Shown: positions 1-7,093 of the stretch, in pieces
How positions within the stretch are numbered: the stretch's first letter is position 1
Layout: the number at the start of each line of letters is the position of its first letter
Origin: Streptomyces antnestii
GTDB lineage: Bacteria > Actinomycetota > Actinomycetes > Streptomycetales > Streptomycetaceae
NCBI RefSeq assembly: GCF_004005495.1
Contig: NZ_RZYA01000007.1
Span: 124,001-188,000 of the forward strand
Direction: 5' to 3'
DNA: 64,000 nucleotides
Position numbers and translations under genes: made by a program
Notes under the pieces: generated by a model
The model's input: the letters and a program-made list of their open reading frames with translations, nothing else
What the model was told of the DNA's origin: nothing
Databases searched by the model: none

Positions 1-570
1 GTCGGGCTGCTGTTCGGTGTCATCGTCGGCACCGGGCTCGCGCTCGTCGCAGGCCTGTTCCGGGTCGGCGAGGACCTCGTCGACGCGAGCGTGCAGATGC
101 TGCGGACGGTGCCGTTCGTGGGGCTCATCCCGCTGTTCATCATCTGGTTCGGGATCGGCGAGGCGCCGAAGATCGCCATCATCACGCTGGGCGTCTCGTT
201 CCCTCTGTACTTGAACGTGTACGCCGGAATCCGAGGCGTGGACGCCCAGTTGATCGAGGCCGGCGAGTCCCTCGGCCTGTCCCGCTGGGGCCTCGTACGC
301 CATGTGGTCCTGCCCGGCGCGCTGCCCGGCGCCATGACCGGACTGCGGTACTCGCTCGGCATCGCCTGGCTGGCCCTCGTCTTCGCCGAGCAGATCAACG
401 CGGACGCCGGCATCGGCTTCCTGATGGTGCAGGCCCGCGACTTCCTGCGGACCGACGTCATCGTGGTCTGCCTGATCGTCTACGCGTTCCTCGGCCTGCT
501 CGCCGACTTCGTCGTCCGTACCCTCGAAAGGCTGCTGCTGCAATGGCGACCGACGTTCACCGGCCGGTGA
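1..570 (+). CDS. ssuC: ABC transporter permease, SsuC-like (5' end outside window)
   Basis: This is the inner-membrane permease of an aliphatic-sulfonate/nitrate/taurine-type uptake system. The frame is open from base 1 with no start codon, so the N-terminus lies to the left of the window. The visible 189 residues are hydrophobic, with several membrane spans. They carry the binding-protein-dependent permease EAA loop (EAGESLGLSRWGL, near visible residue 85), which docks onto the ATPase. The gene overlaps the ATPase gene downstream by 28 bases, so the two are translationally coupled. Family-level substrate (sulfonate, nitrate, taurine or a pyrimidine precursor) cannot be separated from sequence alone. 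Confidence 0.9.
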   Translation, partial: VGLLFGVIVGTGLALVAGLFRVGEDLVDASVQMLRTVPFVGLIPLFIIWFGIGEAPKIAIITLGVSFPLYLNVYAGIRGVDAQLIEAGESLGLSRWGLVRHVVLPGALPGAMTGLRYSLGIAWLALVFAEQINADAGIGFLMVQARDFLRTDVIVVCLIVYAFLGLLADFVVRTLERLLLQWRPTFTGR

Positions 571-1364
571 CCACCACCAAGTCCCCGTCCACACCACCCG
601 GTTCGGCCGTGCGCGTGGCAGGACTCACCCGCTCCTTCGACGGGCGCGCCGTCATCGACCGGCTCGACCTGGACGTGCGGCCTGGCGAGTTCGTGGCGCT
701 GCTCGGCCGCAGCGGCTGCGGCAAGTCGACCCTGCTGCGCATCCTCGCCGGGCTCGACCGCGACATCGAGGGCACCGTGCTCGTGCCGCGCCGCAAAGCC
801 GTCGCGTTCCAGGCTCCGCGTCTCATGCCGTGGAAGCGCGTGTGGCGCAACGTGCTGCTCGGGCTGGCAGGAAGGCCCGAACGAGCTCTCGCTGAACGGG
901 CGTTGGCCGAGGTCGGTCTCGAACACCGCGCCAACGCGTGGCCCAAGACCCTGTCCGGCGGCGAGGCCCAGCGCGCCTCACTGGCCCGCGCCCTGGTGCG
1001 CGAGCCCGATCTGCTCCTGCTCGACGAGCCGTTCGGCGCACTCGACGCGCTCACCCGTATCAAGGCGCAGCGTCTCGTCGACGAGCTGTGGCAGCGCCGC
1101 GGCTGCGCCGTCCTGCTCGTCACGCACGACGTCGAGGAGGCCGTCCTGCTCGCCGACCGCGTACTCGTGATGGACGAGGGCGTGATCGCGTACGAGACCG
1201 CGATCGATCTGGAGCGTCCGCGCGGGATAGCCGACCCGCGGTTCGCCGAGCTGCGCACCGAGTTGCTCCACCGTCTGGGGGTCGAGGCGCCCGACGCTTC
1301 CTCCCCCGCCTCCTCCCCCGCCGCTGCCGCTGCCGCTGCCGCTGCCGCTGCCGCTGCCGCCTGA
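543..1364 (+). CDS. ssuB: ABC transporter ATP-binding protein, SsuB-like
   Basis: This cytoplasmic ATPase would drive the SsuC-like permease. All ABC motifs are present: Walker A GRSGCGKST (residues 55-63), Q-loop Q90, signature LSGGE (137-141), Walker B LLLLDEP (157-163) and H-loop H195. The core length is normal for SsuB/TauB/NrtD. The start at 543 lies inside the end of the permease gene, as expected for a coupled operon. The oddity is the C-terminus: residues after about 258 are Ser/Pro/Ala-rich and end in an unbroken run of 14 alanines encoded by alternating GCC/GCT, a slippage-prone hexamer repeat with no known role in the family. Confidence 0.93.
   Translation: MATDVHRPVTTTKSPSTPPGSAVRVAGLTRSFDGRAVIDRLDLDVRPGEFVALLGRSGCGKSTLLRILAGLDRDIEGTVLVPRRKAVAFQAPRLMPWKRVWRNVLLGLAGRPERALAERALAEVGLEHRANAWPKTLSGGEAQRASLARALVREPDLLLLDEPFGALDALTRIKAQRLVDELWQRRGCAVLLVTHDVEEAVLLADRVLVMDEGVIAYETAIDLERPRGIADPRFAELRTELLHRLGVEAPDASSPASSPAAAAAAAAAAAAAA
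1321..1362 (+). repeat. GCTGCC hexamer tract at 3' end of ssuB
   Basis: About seven copies of a GCTGCC hexamer immediately precede the TGA stop and encode the poly-alanine tail of the ATPase. Copy-number change by slipped-strand replication would add or remove alanines without shifting frame. Confidence 0.9.
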
Positions 1365-1433
1365 GCATCACCTTTCCCCGATTCCCATCCCGCTCCCCGC
1401 TCCCCTCTCCCCTCTCCTCCGAACGGACTTCCC

Positions 1434-2477
1434 ATGCGACGACGCCTCGCCCCCGCCCTGCTGCTCCCTCTGGCCCTGCTGCTCGCCGCCTGCTCCGGCA
1501 CCTCCTCCGCCGACACGTCCACGGGCGGCGGATCCGGGGGCGGGACCGACGGCAAGGGGAACGTCACGCTCGACGTCGGTGACCAGAAGGGCGGTTCGGA
1601 AGCCGTGCTGCGGGCCGCCGGAGAGCTCGACAGCCTCGACTACAAGATCCACTGGTCGACCTTCACGTCCGGTCCCCCGCTCCTGGAGGCCGTCAACGCC
1701 AAGGCGGTCGACATCGGCGGCGTCGGCAACACCCCGCCCGTCTTCGCGGCCGGCGCCAACTCGAAGATCACCGTGGTGGCGGCCACCCACGGAACCGCGA
1801 AGGGCGACACCATCCTCGTCCCGAACAACTCCAAGCTGAAGAAGGTCGACGAGCTCAAGGGCAGGTCCATCGCCGTCGCCCAGGGGTCGTCCGCGCACTA
1901 CCAATTGGTCGCGTCGCTGAAGAAGGCCGGCCTGTCCCTGAAGGACGTCCAGGTCAAGTACCTCCAGCCGGCCGACGCGCTCGCCGCGTTCACCGGCGGC
2001 AAGGTGGACGCGTGGGCGGTCTGGGACCCGTACACCTCGCAGGTCCTGCGGGGGAAGCAGGGGCGGGTGCTCACCGACGGGGATGGGCTCACCAATGGGC
2101 TCGGGTTCCAGGTCGCGGCGCCGTCCGCGCTCAAGGACGCCAAGAAGTCCGCCGCGATCAGCGACTACCTCAAGCGGCTGAGGCGCGCCCAGGAGTGGGT
2201 GTTCAAGCACCCGGAGACGTGGGCGAAGGTCTGGTCGAAGGACACCGGGCTGCCCTACGACGTCGCACTGGACGCGGTGAAGCGCACCAACGGCACCCGC
2301 GTCACCGTCGCCGTCGACAAGCCCGCCATCGCCTCCGAGCAGCAGATCGCCGACACCTTCACCGCGCTGAAGCTGATCCCCCGGAAGGTCGACTTCGCGT
2401 CGTTCGTGGACACCCGGTTCAACGCCGGTCTGCCGCCGTCGACGACCGCGCCCCGCACCTTCGGCAAGGAGTCCTGA
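1434..2477 (+). CDS. ssuA: Substrate-binding lipoprotein of the SsuABC-type transporter
   Basis: This is the extracytoplasmic solute-binding protein of the uptake system. The first 20 residues form a lipoprotein signal (basic MRRR, hydrophobic core, lipobox LLAAC with the modified Cys at 20), followed by a flexible Ser/Gly linker. The mature part resembles the NMT1/SsuA/TauA fold, with an early DVGDQKGG segment and an EWVFKHPETWAKV stretch typical of these proteins. The length (347 aa) is normal. It follows ssuB after about 70 bases and completes the operon. No SsuD-type FMNH2 desulfonating monooxygenase lies nearby; the next gene is a different flavin monooxygenase. Confidence 0.92.
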   Translation: MRRRLAPALLLPLALLLAACSGTSSADTSTGGGSGGGTDGKGNVTLDVGDQKGGSEAVLRAAGELDSLDYKIHWSTFTSGPPLLEAVNAKAVDIGGVGNTPPVFAAGANSKITVVAATHGTAKGDTILVPNNSKLKKVDELKGRSIAVAQGSSAHYQLVASLKKAGLSLKDVQVKYLQPADALAAFTGGKVDAWAVWDPYTSQVLRGKQGRVLTDGDGLTNGLGFQVAAPSALKDAKKSAAISDYLKRLRRAQEWVFKHPETWAKVWSKDTGLPYDVALDAVKRTNGTRVTVAVDKPAIASEQQIADTFTALKLIPRKVDFASFVDTRFNAGLPPSTTAPRTFGKES

Positions 2478-2516
2478 CCATGACCGAGTCCTGACCATGA
2501 CCGAGTCCTGACCATG
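2469..2516. repeat. 17-bp tandem repeat spanning the ssuA stop codon
   Basis: Nearly three copies of a 17-base unit (GAGTCCTGACCATGACC) run across the ssuA stop. Each copy carries TGACCATG, that is, a stop followed at once by a potential start. No long frame opens from these ATGs, so this looks like a local duplication of the gene end. Confidence 0.85.
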
Positions 2517-2577
2517 GCTCTGAGCCCGCGCACGGGGGCGCGGGAAGATCCAGGACCCCGGTGCGGTTAGTAGAAAC

Positions 2578-3678
2578 GTGAACGATATCGGGGTGCGGGA
2601 CACAGCGGACGTACGCGAGGTCGACGTGGTCGTCATAGGCGCCGGGCAGGCAGGACTGTCCAGCGCCTATCACCTGCGCCGGGCCGGCTTCGAGCCGGAG
2701 CGGGACTTCGTCGTCCTCGACCACTCCCCGCACCCCGGCGGCGCCTGGCAGTTCCGCTGGCCCTCGCTGACGTACGGAAAGGTGCACGGCATGCACGCGC
2801 TGCCGGGCATGGAGCTGACCGGCGCGGACCCCTCCCGCCCGTCGTCGGAGGTGATCGCGGCGTACTTCGCCTCGTATGAGGAGGCCTTCGACCTGCGCGT
2901 ACGGCGGCCCGTCGACGTGCGGGCCGTGCGTGAGGCGGACGGGGGGCGGCTGCTTGTCGAGACGTCCGAGGGGGCGTGGTCGACGCGGGCGCTGATCAAT
3001 GCGACGGGTACGTGGGACCGGCCGTTCTGGCCTCGCTACCCCGGGCAGGACACGTTCCGCGGGCGTCAGCTCCACACGGCGGTGTACCCGGGCCCGGAGG
3101 CGTTCCGCGGGCAGCGGGTGATCGTGGTGGGCGGCGGCGCCTCCGGGACGCAGCACCTGATGGAGATCGCGCCGTACGCGGCCGCGACGACCTGGGTGAC
3201 GCGTCGTCCGCCCGTCTACAACGAGGGCCCCTTCGACGAGAACCGCGGGCGTGCCGCCGTCGCCCTGGTCGACGAACGGGTCCGCGCGGGGCTGCCCCCG
3301 CAGAGCGTGGTGTCGGTGACGGGGCTGCCGGTGAACGACGCGATCCGGCGGGCCCGCGCCGACGGCGTACTCGACCGGCTGCCGATGTTCGACCGGATCA
3401 CACCGTCAGGCGTGGAGTGGGACGACGGCCGCCGGGTCGACGCGGACGTCATCCTGTGGGCCACCGGCTTCCGCCCCGCGATCGACCATCTGGCTCCGCT
3501 GAAGCTGCGCGGGCCGGGCGGCGGCATCCAGGCCGAGGACACCCGGGTCGTCGCCGATCCGCGGGTCCATCTGGTGGGCTACGGGCCCTCCGCCAGCACG
3601 ATCGGGGCGAACCGCGCGGGGCGGGCGGCCGTACGGGACATCAGGCGCCTGCTGGCCGGGGCACCGGTCGCCGCATGA
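2578..3678 (+). CDS. Flavin-containing monooxygenase / NAD(P)-binding oxidoreductase
   Basis: This is a cytosolic FAD/NADPH enzyme of the CzcO/flavin-monooxygenase family, 366 aa. It has an N-terminal FAD Rossmann motif (VVVIGAGQAG, residues 17-26), a second nucleotide motif for NADPH (VIVVGGGASG, 181-190) and the family motif ATGFRP (295-300). GTG at 2578 is the first sensible start. It has no obvious Shine-Dalgarno but TAGTAG lies just upstream, so a leaderless transcript is possible. It follows the Ssu-like transporter on the same strand. An inferred role is oxidation of an imported sulfur or nitrogen compound. The substrate is unknown, and siderophore or xenobiotic oxidation are alternatives. 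Confidence 0.85.
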   Translation: MNDIGVRDTADVREVDVVVIGAGQAGLSSAYHLRRAGFEPERDFVVLDHSPHPGGAWQFRWPSLTYGKVHGMHALPGMELTGADPSRPSSEVIAAYFASYEEAFDLRVRRPVDVRAVREADGGRLLVETSEGAWSTRALINATGTWDRPFWPRYPGQDTFRGRQLHTAVYPGPEAFRGQRVIVVGGGASGTQHLMEIAPYAAATTWVTRRPPVYNEGPFDENRGRAAVALVDERVRAGLPPQSVVSVTGLPVNDAIRRARADGVLDRLPMFDRITPSGVEWDDGRRVDADVILWATGFRPAIDHLAPLKLRGPGGGIQAEDTRVVADPRVHLVGYGPSASTIGANRAGRAAVRDIRRLLAGAPVAA

Positions 3679-3712
3679 CGCTCCGGGACACCGGTCGCCG
3701 TGTGACGCTCCG
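3662..3712. repeat. 27-bp direct duplication across the monooxygenase stop
   Basis: A unit starting CACCGGTCGCCG and ending in TGACGCTCCG occurs twice with a 27-base period (3662 and 3689) and includes the stop codon. The second copy is non-coding. It looks like a simple local duplication. Confidence 0.8.
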
Positions 3713-3736
3713 TGTGACGCCCCCGGCGAGGCACGC

Positions 3737-4549
3737 TCAGGCGGCCGGCTTGGCGGTGGCGTGCGCCTTGTTGAACTCCGCGACGTTCTTCTGCTGTTCG
3801 GTGAAGTCCGCCGTGAAGCGGGTGTCGCCGGGCTTGACCGTCACGAAGTACAGCCAGTCGCCCTGCGGCGGGCTGATGGCCGCCTTCATCGCCGCGGCCC
3901 CGGGGTTGGCGATCGGAGTGGGCGGCAGGCCCATCCGGACATAGGTGTTGTACGGGTTCTCGGACTTGGTGTCCTTGGTGCTGGTGTCGAGCGTGGAGCG
4001 GTTCAGCCCGTAGTTGATGGTCGAGTCCATCTGGAGCGGCATGCCGCGGTCGAGCCGGTTGTAGATGACGCGGGCGACCTTGCCCATGTCCTCCTTGGTG
4101 GCGGCCTCGGCCTCGACGATGCTCGCGATGGTGACGGTCTGATAGAGGTTCAACGTGTTCAGATCGGCCCCGGCCGTGACCTGCTTGCCATTGAACTTCT
4201 TGTTCGCGGTGTTGACCATGTACGACAGCAGAGACGCAGGAGTCGACTTGTCGTTGAGGGGATACGTCGCCGGGAACAAGTAGCCCTCGGGGTTGCCGCC
4301 GGCGTCCCCGGGGAGCTTGAGGCCGGCCTTGGGTACGGCCTTCTTGGTGGTGCCGGCCGGGACGCCGAGAGCCTTGTCCACGGCCTCGTAGATCTGGCCT
4401 GACCGCCAGCCTTCGGGGACGGTCAGTGCTTCGGGCTGCTGGTCGCCGCCGTCCTTGAGCAGGTGCGGCACCACGACGGCGGCGGCCGCCGCCACCACGA
4501 GGGCTCCACTCGCGATCAGGGAAGCGCGGCCCCTGCGTGTCAGTCGCAT
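3737..4549 (-). CDS. mltG: Endolytic transglycosylase MltG-like protein
   Basis: This is a membrane-anchored peptidoglycan lytic transglycosylase of the MltG/YceG family, which cleaves nascent glycan strands. After a basic N-terminus there is one membrane anchor (about residues 10-28), then the family segments EGYLFPATY, ASIVEAEA and MDSTINYG, and PYNTYVRMGLPPTPIANPG. The first Glu of SIVEAEA aligns with the catalytic Glu. At 270 aa it is shorter than the usual streptomycete MltG, which carries a long N-terminal extension, so this may be a second, compact paralogue. The start at 4549 has a GGAG ribosome site; an in-frame ATG at 4579 adds ten residues. Confidence 0.85.
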   Translation of the reverse strand: MRLTRRGRASLIASGALVVAAAAAVVVPHLLKDGGDQQPEALTVPEGWRSGQIYEAVDKALGVPAGTTKKAVPKAGLKLPGDAGGNPEGYLFPATYPLNDKSTPASLLSYMVNTANKKFNGKQVTAGADLNTLNLYQTVTIASIVEAEAATKEDMGKVARVIYNRLDRGMPLQMDSTINYGLNRSTLDTSTKDTKSENPYNTYVRMGLPPTPIANPGAAAMKAAISPPQGDWLYFVTVKPGDTRFTADFTEQQKNVAEFNKAHATAKPAA

Positions 4550-4647
4550 GGTGCTCCGTCTCGGAGTCTCGTTCAGCATGGCGGAACGGTAACCCGCAAA
4601 ACGTTACAAACCCGGCATATCGTAATTCCGGGGGCTCCACTCGGGTG

Positions 4648-6516
4648 TCACCCGTACGCCTGGGCCGCCGGCTCCAGTTGTGCGTCTCTACGGACCAGGG
4701 CCGCGTAGCGTCCGTCCTGCTCCAGCAGCTCCTCATGGGTGCCGCGCTCGGCCACCTGCCCGCCGTCGAGGACGACGATCTGGTCGGCGCCGCGGATCGT
4801 CGAGAGCCGGTGGGCGATGGTCACCGTGGTGCGGTCGGCGGACAGCGCGTCGATGGCTTCCTGCACGGCGGCTTCGGTGCGGGTGTCGAGAGCGCTCGTC
4901 GCCTCGTCGAGGATGAGGATCGGCGGGTCGCGCAGGATCGTGCGGGCGATGGCAAGGCGCTGCTTCTCGCCGCCCGAGAACCGGTGACCGCGCTCGCCGA
5001 CCACGGTGTCGTAACCGTCGGGCAGGGAGGCGATGTGCTCGTGGATCTGCGCGGCTCCGGCCGCCGCGTGCAGTTCTTCCTCGGTGGCGTCGGGCTTGGC
5101 GAAGCGGAGGTTCTCCGCGACCGAGGCATGGAAGAGGTACGTCTCCTGGGAGACCACGCCGACCGCGCGGGCGAGGGTGTCGAAGTCCAGGTCGCGCACG
5201 TCCACCCCGTCGAGCGTGACGCGGCCGCCCGTCACGTCGTACAGCCGCGGCACCAGATAGCTGAGCGTGGACTTGCCGGAGCCGGTGGGGCCGACGACGG
5301 CGAGGCTGCCGCCGGCGGGGACGGTGATGTCGATGCCGTCGAGTATCGCCGCACCCTTGCCGTCGGCGGCTGGTGGGTGCGTCTGCGGGCGGCCGTCGTC
5401 GTACCGGAACTCGACGTTCTCGAAGCGGACTTCGCCCTTGATGGCGTCGAGGCGGACCGGCTTCTCCGGCTCGGTGATGTCGATCGGCAGGTCGAGGTAT
5501 TCGAAGATGCGCTGGAAGAGCGCGAGCGACGTCTGGATCTGGACACCGGTGGAGAGCAGGCTCACGGTGGGCCGGAACAGGCCCTGCTGGAGCGAGACGA
5601 ACGCGACCAGGGTGCCGATGGAGATGGAGGGACCGCCGAGCTGGAGGGCGATGCCGGCGACCCAGTAGATGACGGCGGGCATCGCGGCCATGACGATCGT
5701 GATGACGGCCATGCGCCACCGGCCCGCCATGTTCGACCGGACCTCGAGGCCGACGAGCTGCTCGGACTCGTCCGCGAAGGACCGGGTCAGCGAATCGGCG
5801 CGGCCCATGGTGCGGCCGAGGAGAATGCCGCTCACGGAGAGGGACTCGGTGACCGTGGCCGCCATCGCTGCCATCTGCTTCTGGCGTTCCGTGGCTATCT
5901 TCTTGCGCTCGCGGCCGACGCGGCGGCTGATCCACACGAAGATGGGCAGCAGGAGCAGCGAGACGACCGTGAGCCGCCAGTCGAGCGCGACCATGGCGAC
6001 GATGGTGGCGACCACACTGGTGAGGTTCGAGACCAGGGACGTGGCCGTGGAGGTGACCGTCGCCTGCATGCCGCCGATGTCGTTGGCGATGCGGGACTGG
6101 ACCTCGCCCGTGCGGGTTCTGGTGAAGAAGGCGAGCGACATGCGCTGGAGCCGGCCGTACACGGCGGTGCGCAGGTCGTGCATGACGCGCTGGCCGACGG
6201 TCGTGGAGATCAGGGTCTGCAGGACGCCGAACACACTGGTCACGACGGCGCTGACGATCATGCCCAGGGCGAGCAGGCTCAGCAGGCCGGTGCGCCCCTG
6301 CGGGATGGCGGTGTCGAGGATCGCCTTGAGCAGGAAGGGCGTCGCGACGGAGACGAGCGAGGCGGCGCAGACGAGCAGGCCCACGAGGGCGAGCCGGGCG
6401 CGGTAGGGACGGAAGAGGGCCAGGATGCGGCGCATCTGCCGCGGCTCCGGCGACGAGGAGTCGGAGGGCGACGGCGTCCAGCCGGGTGCGTCGTGATGCA
6501 TGAGCCTCCTATGCAT
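4648..6516 (-). CDS. ABC exporter, fused membrane and ATPase domains (MarR-linked)
   Basis: This half-transporter of about 622 aa has a six-span type-I exporter domain (residues about 30-320) followed by an ATPase domain. The ATPase has a complete motif set: Walker A GPTGSGKST near 410, the Q-loop at VVSQETYLF, the signature SGGEKQR, Walker B ILILDEATS and H-loop TIAHRLS. It therefore works as a homodimer or with an unlinked partner, exporting a lipid, drug or peptide. It is divergent from a MarR gene with a palindrome between them, the usual layout of a repressor-controlled efflux pump. Two in-frame ATGs (6516 and 6501) each have their own purine-rich site because a 15-base segment is duplicated. 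Confidence 0.92.
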   Translation of the reverse strand: MHRRLMHHDAPGWTPSPSDSSSPEPRQMRRILALFRPYRARLALVGLLVCAASLVSVATPFLLKAILDTAIPQGRTGLLSLLALGMIVSAVVTSVFGVLQTLISTTVGQRVMHDLRTAVYGRLQRMSLAFFTRTRTGEVQSRIANDIGGMQATVTSTATSLVSNLTSVVATIVAMVALDWRLTVVSLLLLPIFVWISRRVGRERKKIATERQKQMAAMAATVTESLSVSGILLGRTMGRADSLTRSFADESEQLVGLEVRSNMAGRWRMAVITIVMAAMPAVIYWVAGIALQLGGPSISIGTLVAFVSLQQGLFRPTVSLLSTGVQIQTSLALFQRIFEYLDLPIDITEPEKPVRLDAIKGEVRFENVEFRYDDGRPQTHPPAADGKGAAILDGIDITVPAGGSLAVVGPTGSGKSTLSYLVPRLYDVTGGRVTLDGVDVRDLDFDTLARAVGVVSQETYLFHASVAENLRFAKPDATEEELHAAAGAAQIHEHIASLPDGYDTVVGERGHRFSGGEKQRLAIARTILRDPPILILDEATSALDTRTEAAVQEAIDALSADRTTVTIAHRLSTIRGADQIVVLDGGQVAERGTHEELLEQDGRYAALVRRDAQLEPAAQAYG

Positions 6517-6525
6517 GAGCCTCCC
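6496..6525 (-). promoter_or_regulatory. Duplicated ribosome-binding site and start codon
   Basis: A 15-base unit (ATGCATGAGCCTCC plus T or C, read on the + strand) occurs twice in tandem. On the coding strand this gives GGGAGG then ATG at 6516, and AGGAGG then ATG at 6501, each 3 bases apart. Both starts are in frame, so the protein may be made in two forms differing by five residues. Confidence 0.75.
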
Positions 6526-6560
6526 ACGAGGGACGACTGTATGACTCTGGGAGCATAGAT

Positions 6561-6583
6561 CATTGTTACCTATACTCACAATG
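6561..6583. promoter_or_regulatory. Putative MarR operator between marR and ABC exporter
   Basis: An inverted repeat CATTGT-N11-ACAATG sits in the 93-base gap between the divergent genes, in an AT-rich patch unlike its surroundings. Size and placement fit a MarR dimer site controlling both promoters. This is inferred from symmetry only. Confidence 0.6.
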
Positions 6584-6609
6584 CACAAGGTCCTGATATT
6601 GTTCCGCCC

Positions 6610-7053
6610 ATGAGTACCCCGGACGCCGACGGCCTTCTCGCGGAACAGCTGCTCCGGCTGACCCGACGCCTTCAGCGCATCCAGAAGCGCTATCTGGAGC
6701 CGGTCGGGATCACGCCCGCCCAGTCCCGTCTCCTTCGTACCCTCGCGCACTACGACACGCCTCCGCGCATGGCCGACCTCGCCGAGCACCTGGAGGTCGT
6801 GCCCCGCGCCGTCACGACCCTGGTCGACGGCCTGGAGGCGGCCGACCGGGTGCGCCGGGTGCCCGATCCCACGAACCGCCGGGTGATCCGCATCGAGCTC
6901 ACCGACCTGGGCCGCAAGGCGCTCCGGGAGCTGCGCAGCGCGCGCCGGACCGCCGCAGAGGACATCCTGGCTCCATTGAGCCCCGACCAGCGCGCCCAGC
7001 TGGGCGTCCTGCTGAACGCACTGTTCGAGACGCCGTACGAGCACCGCTGTTAG
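6610..7053 (+). CDS. MarR family transcriptional regulator
   Basis: This is a 147-aa winged-helix regulator. The recognition region is seen at PPRMADLAEHLEVVPRAVTTLVDGLEAADRV, followed by the wing with the conserved DPTNRRVIRIELTDLGR. That D-x-R-R wing and TDLG motif are typical of MarR/SlyA proteins. The amphipathic ends would form the dimer interface. It is divergent from an ABC exporter, so it probably represses that gene and itself until an effector is bound. No cysteine suited to redox sensing stands out in the core; the only Cys is the last residue. Confidence 0.92.
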   Translation: MSTPDADGLLAEQLLRLTRRLQRIQKRYLEPVGITPAQSRLLRTLAHYDTPPRMADLAEHLEVVPRAVTTLVDGLEAADRVRRVPDPTNRRVIRIELTDLGRKALRELRSARRTAAEDILAPLSPDQRAQLGVLLNALFETPYEHRC

Positions 7054-7093
7054 GCCCGGGGCCGGCAGCGGCCGAGGAGAGGGTGGACCGGTC

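Noticed and set aside
3652..3736. Regulatory element in the repeat after the monooxygenase
   Set aside because: The repeat is a plain duplication between convergent genes with no hairpin or operator symmetry.
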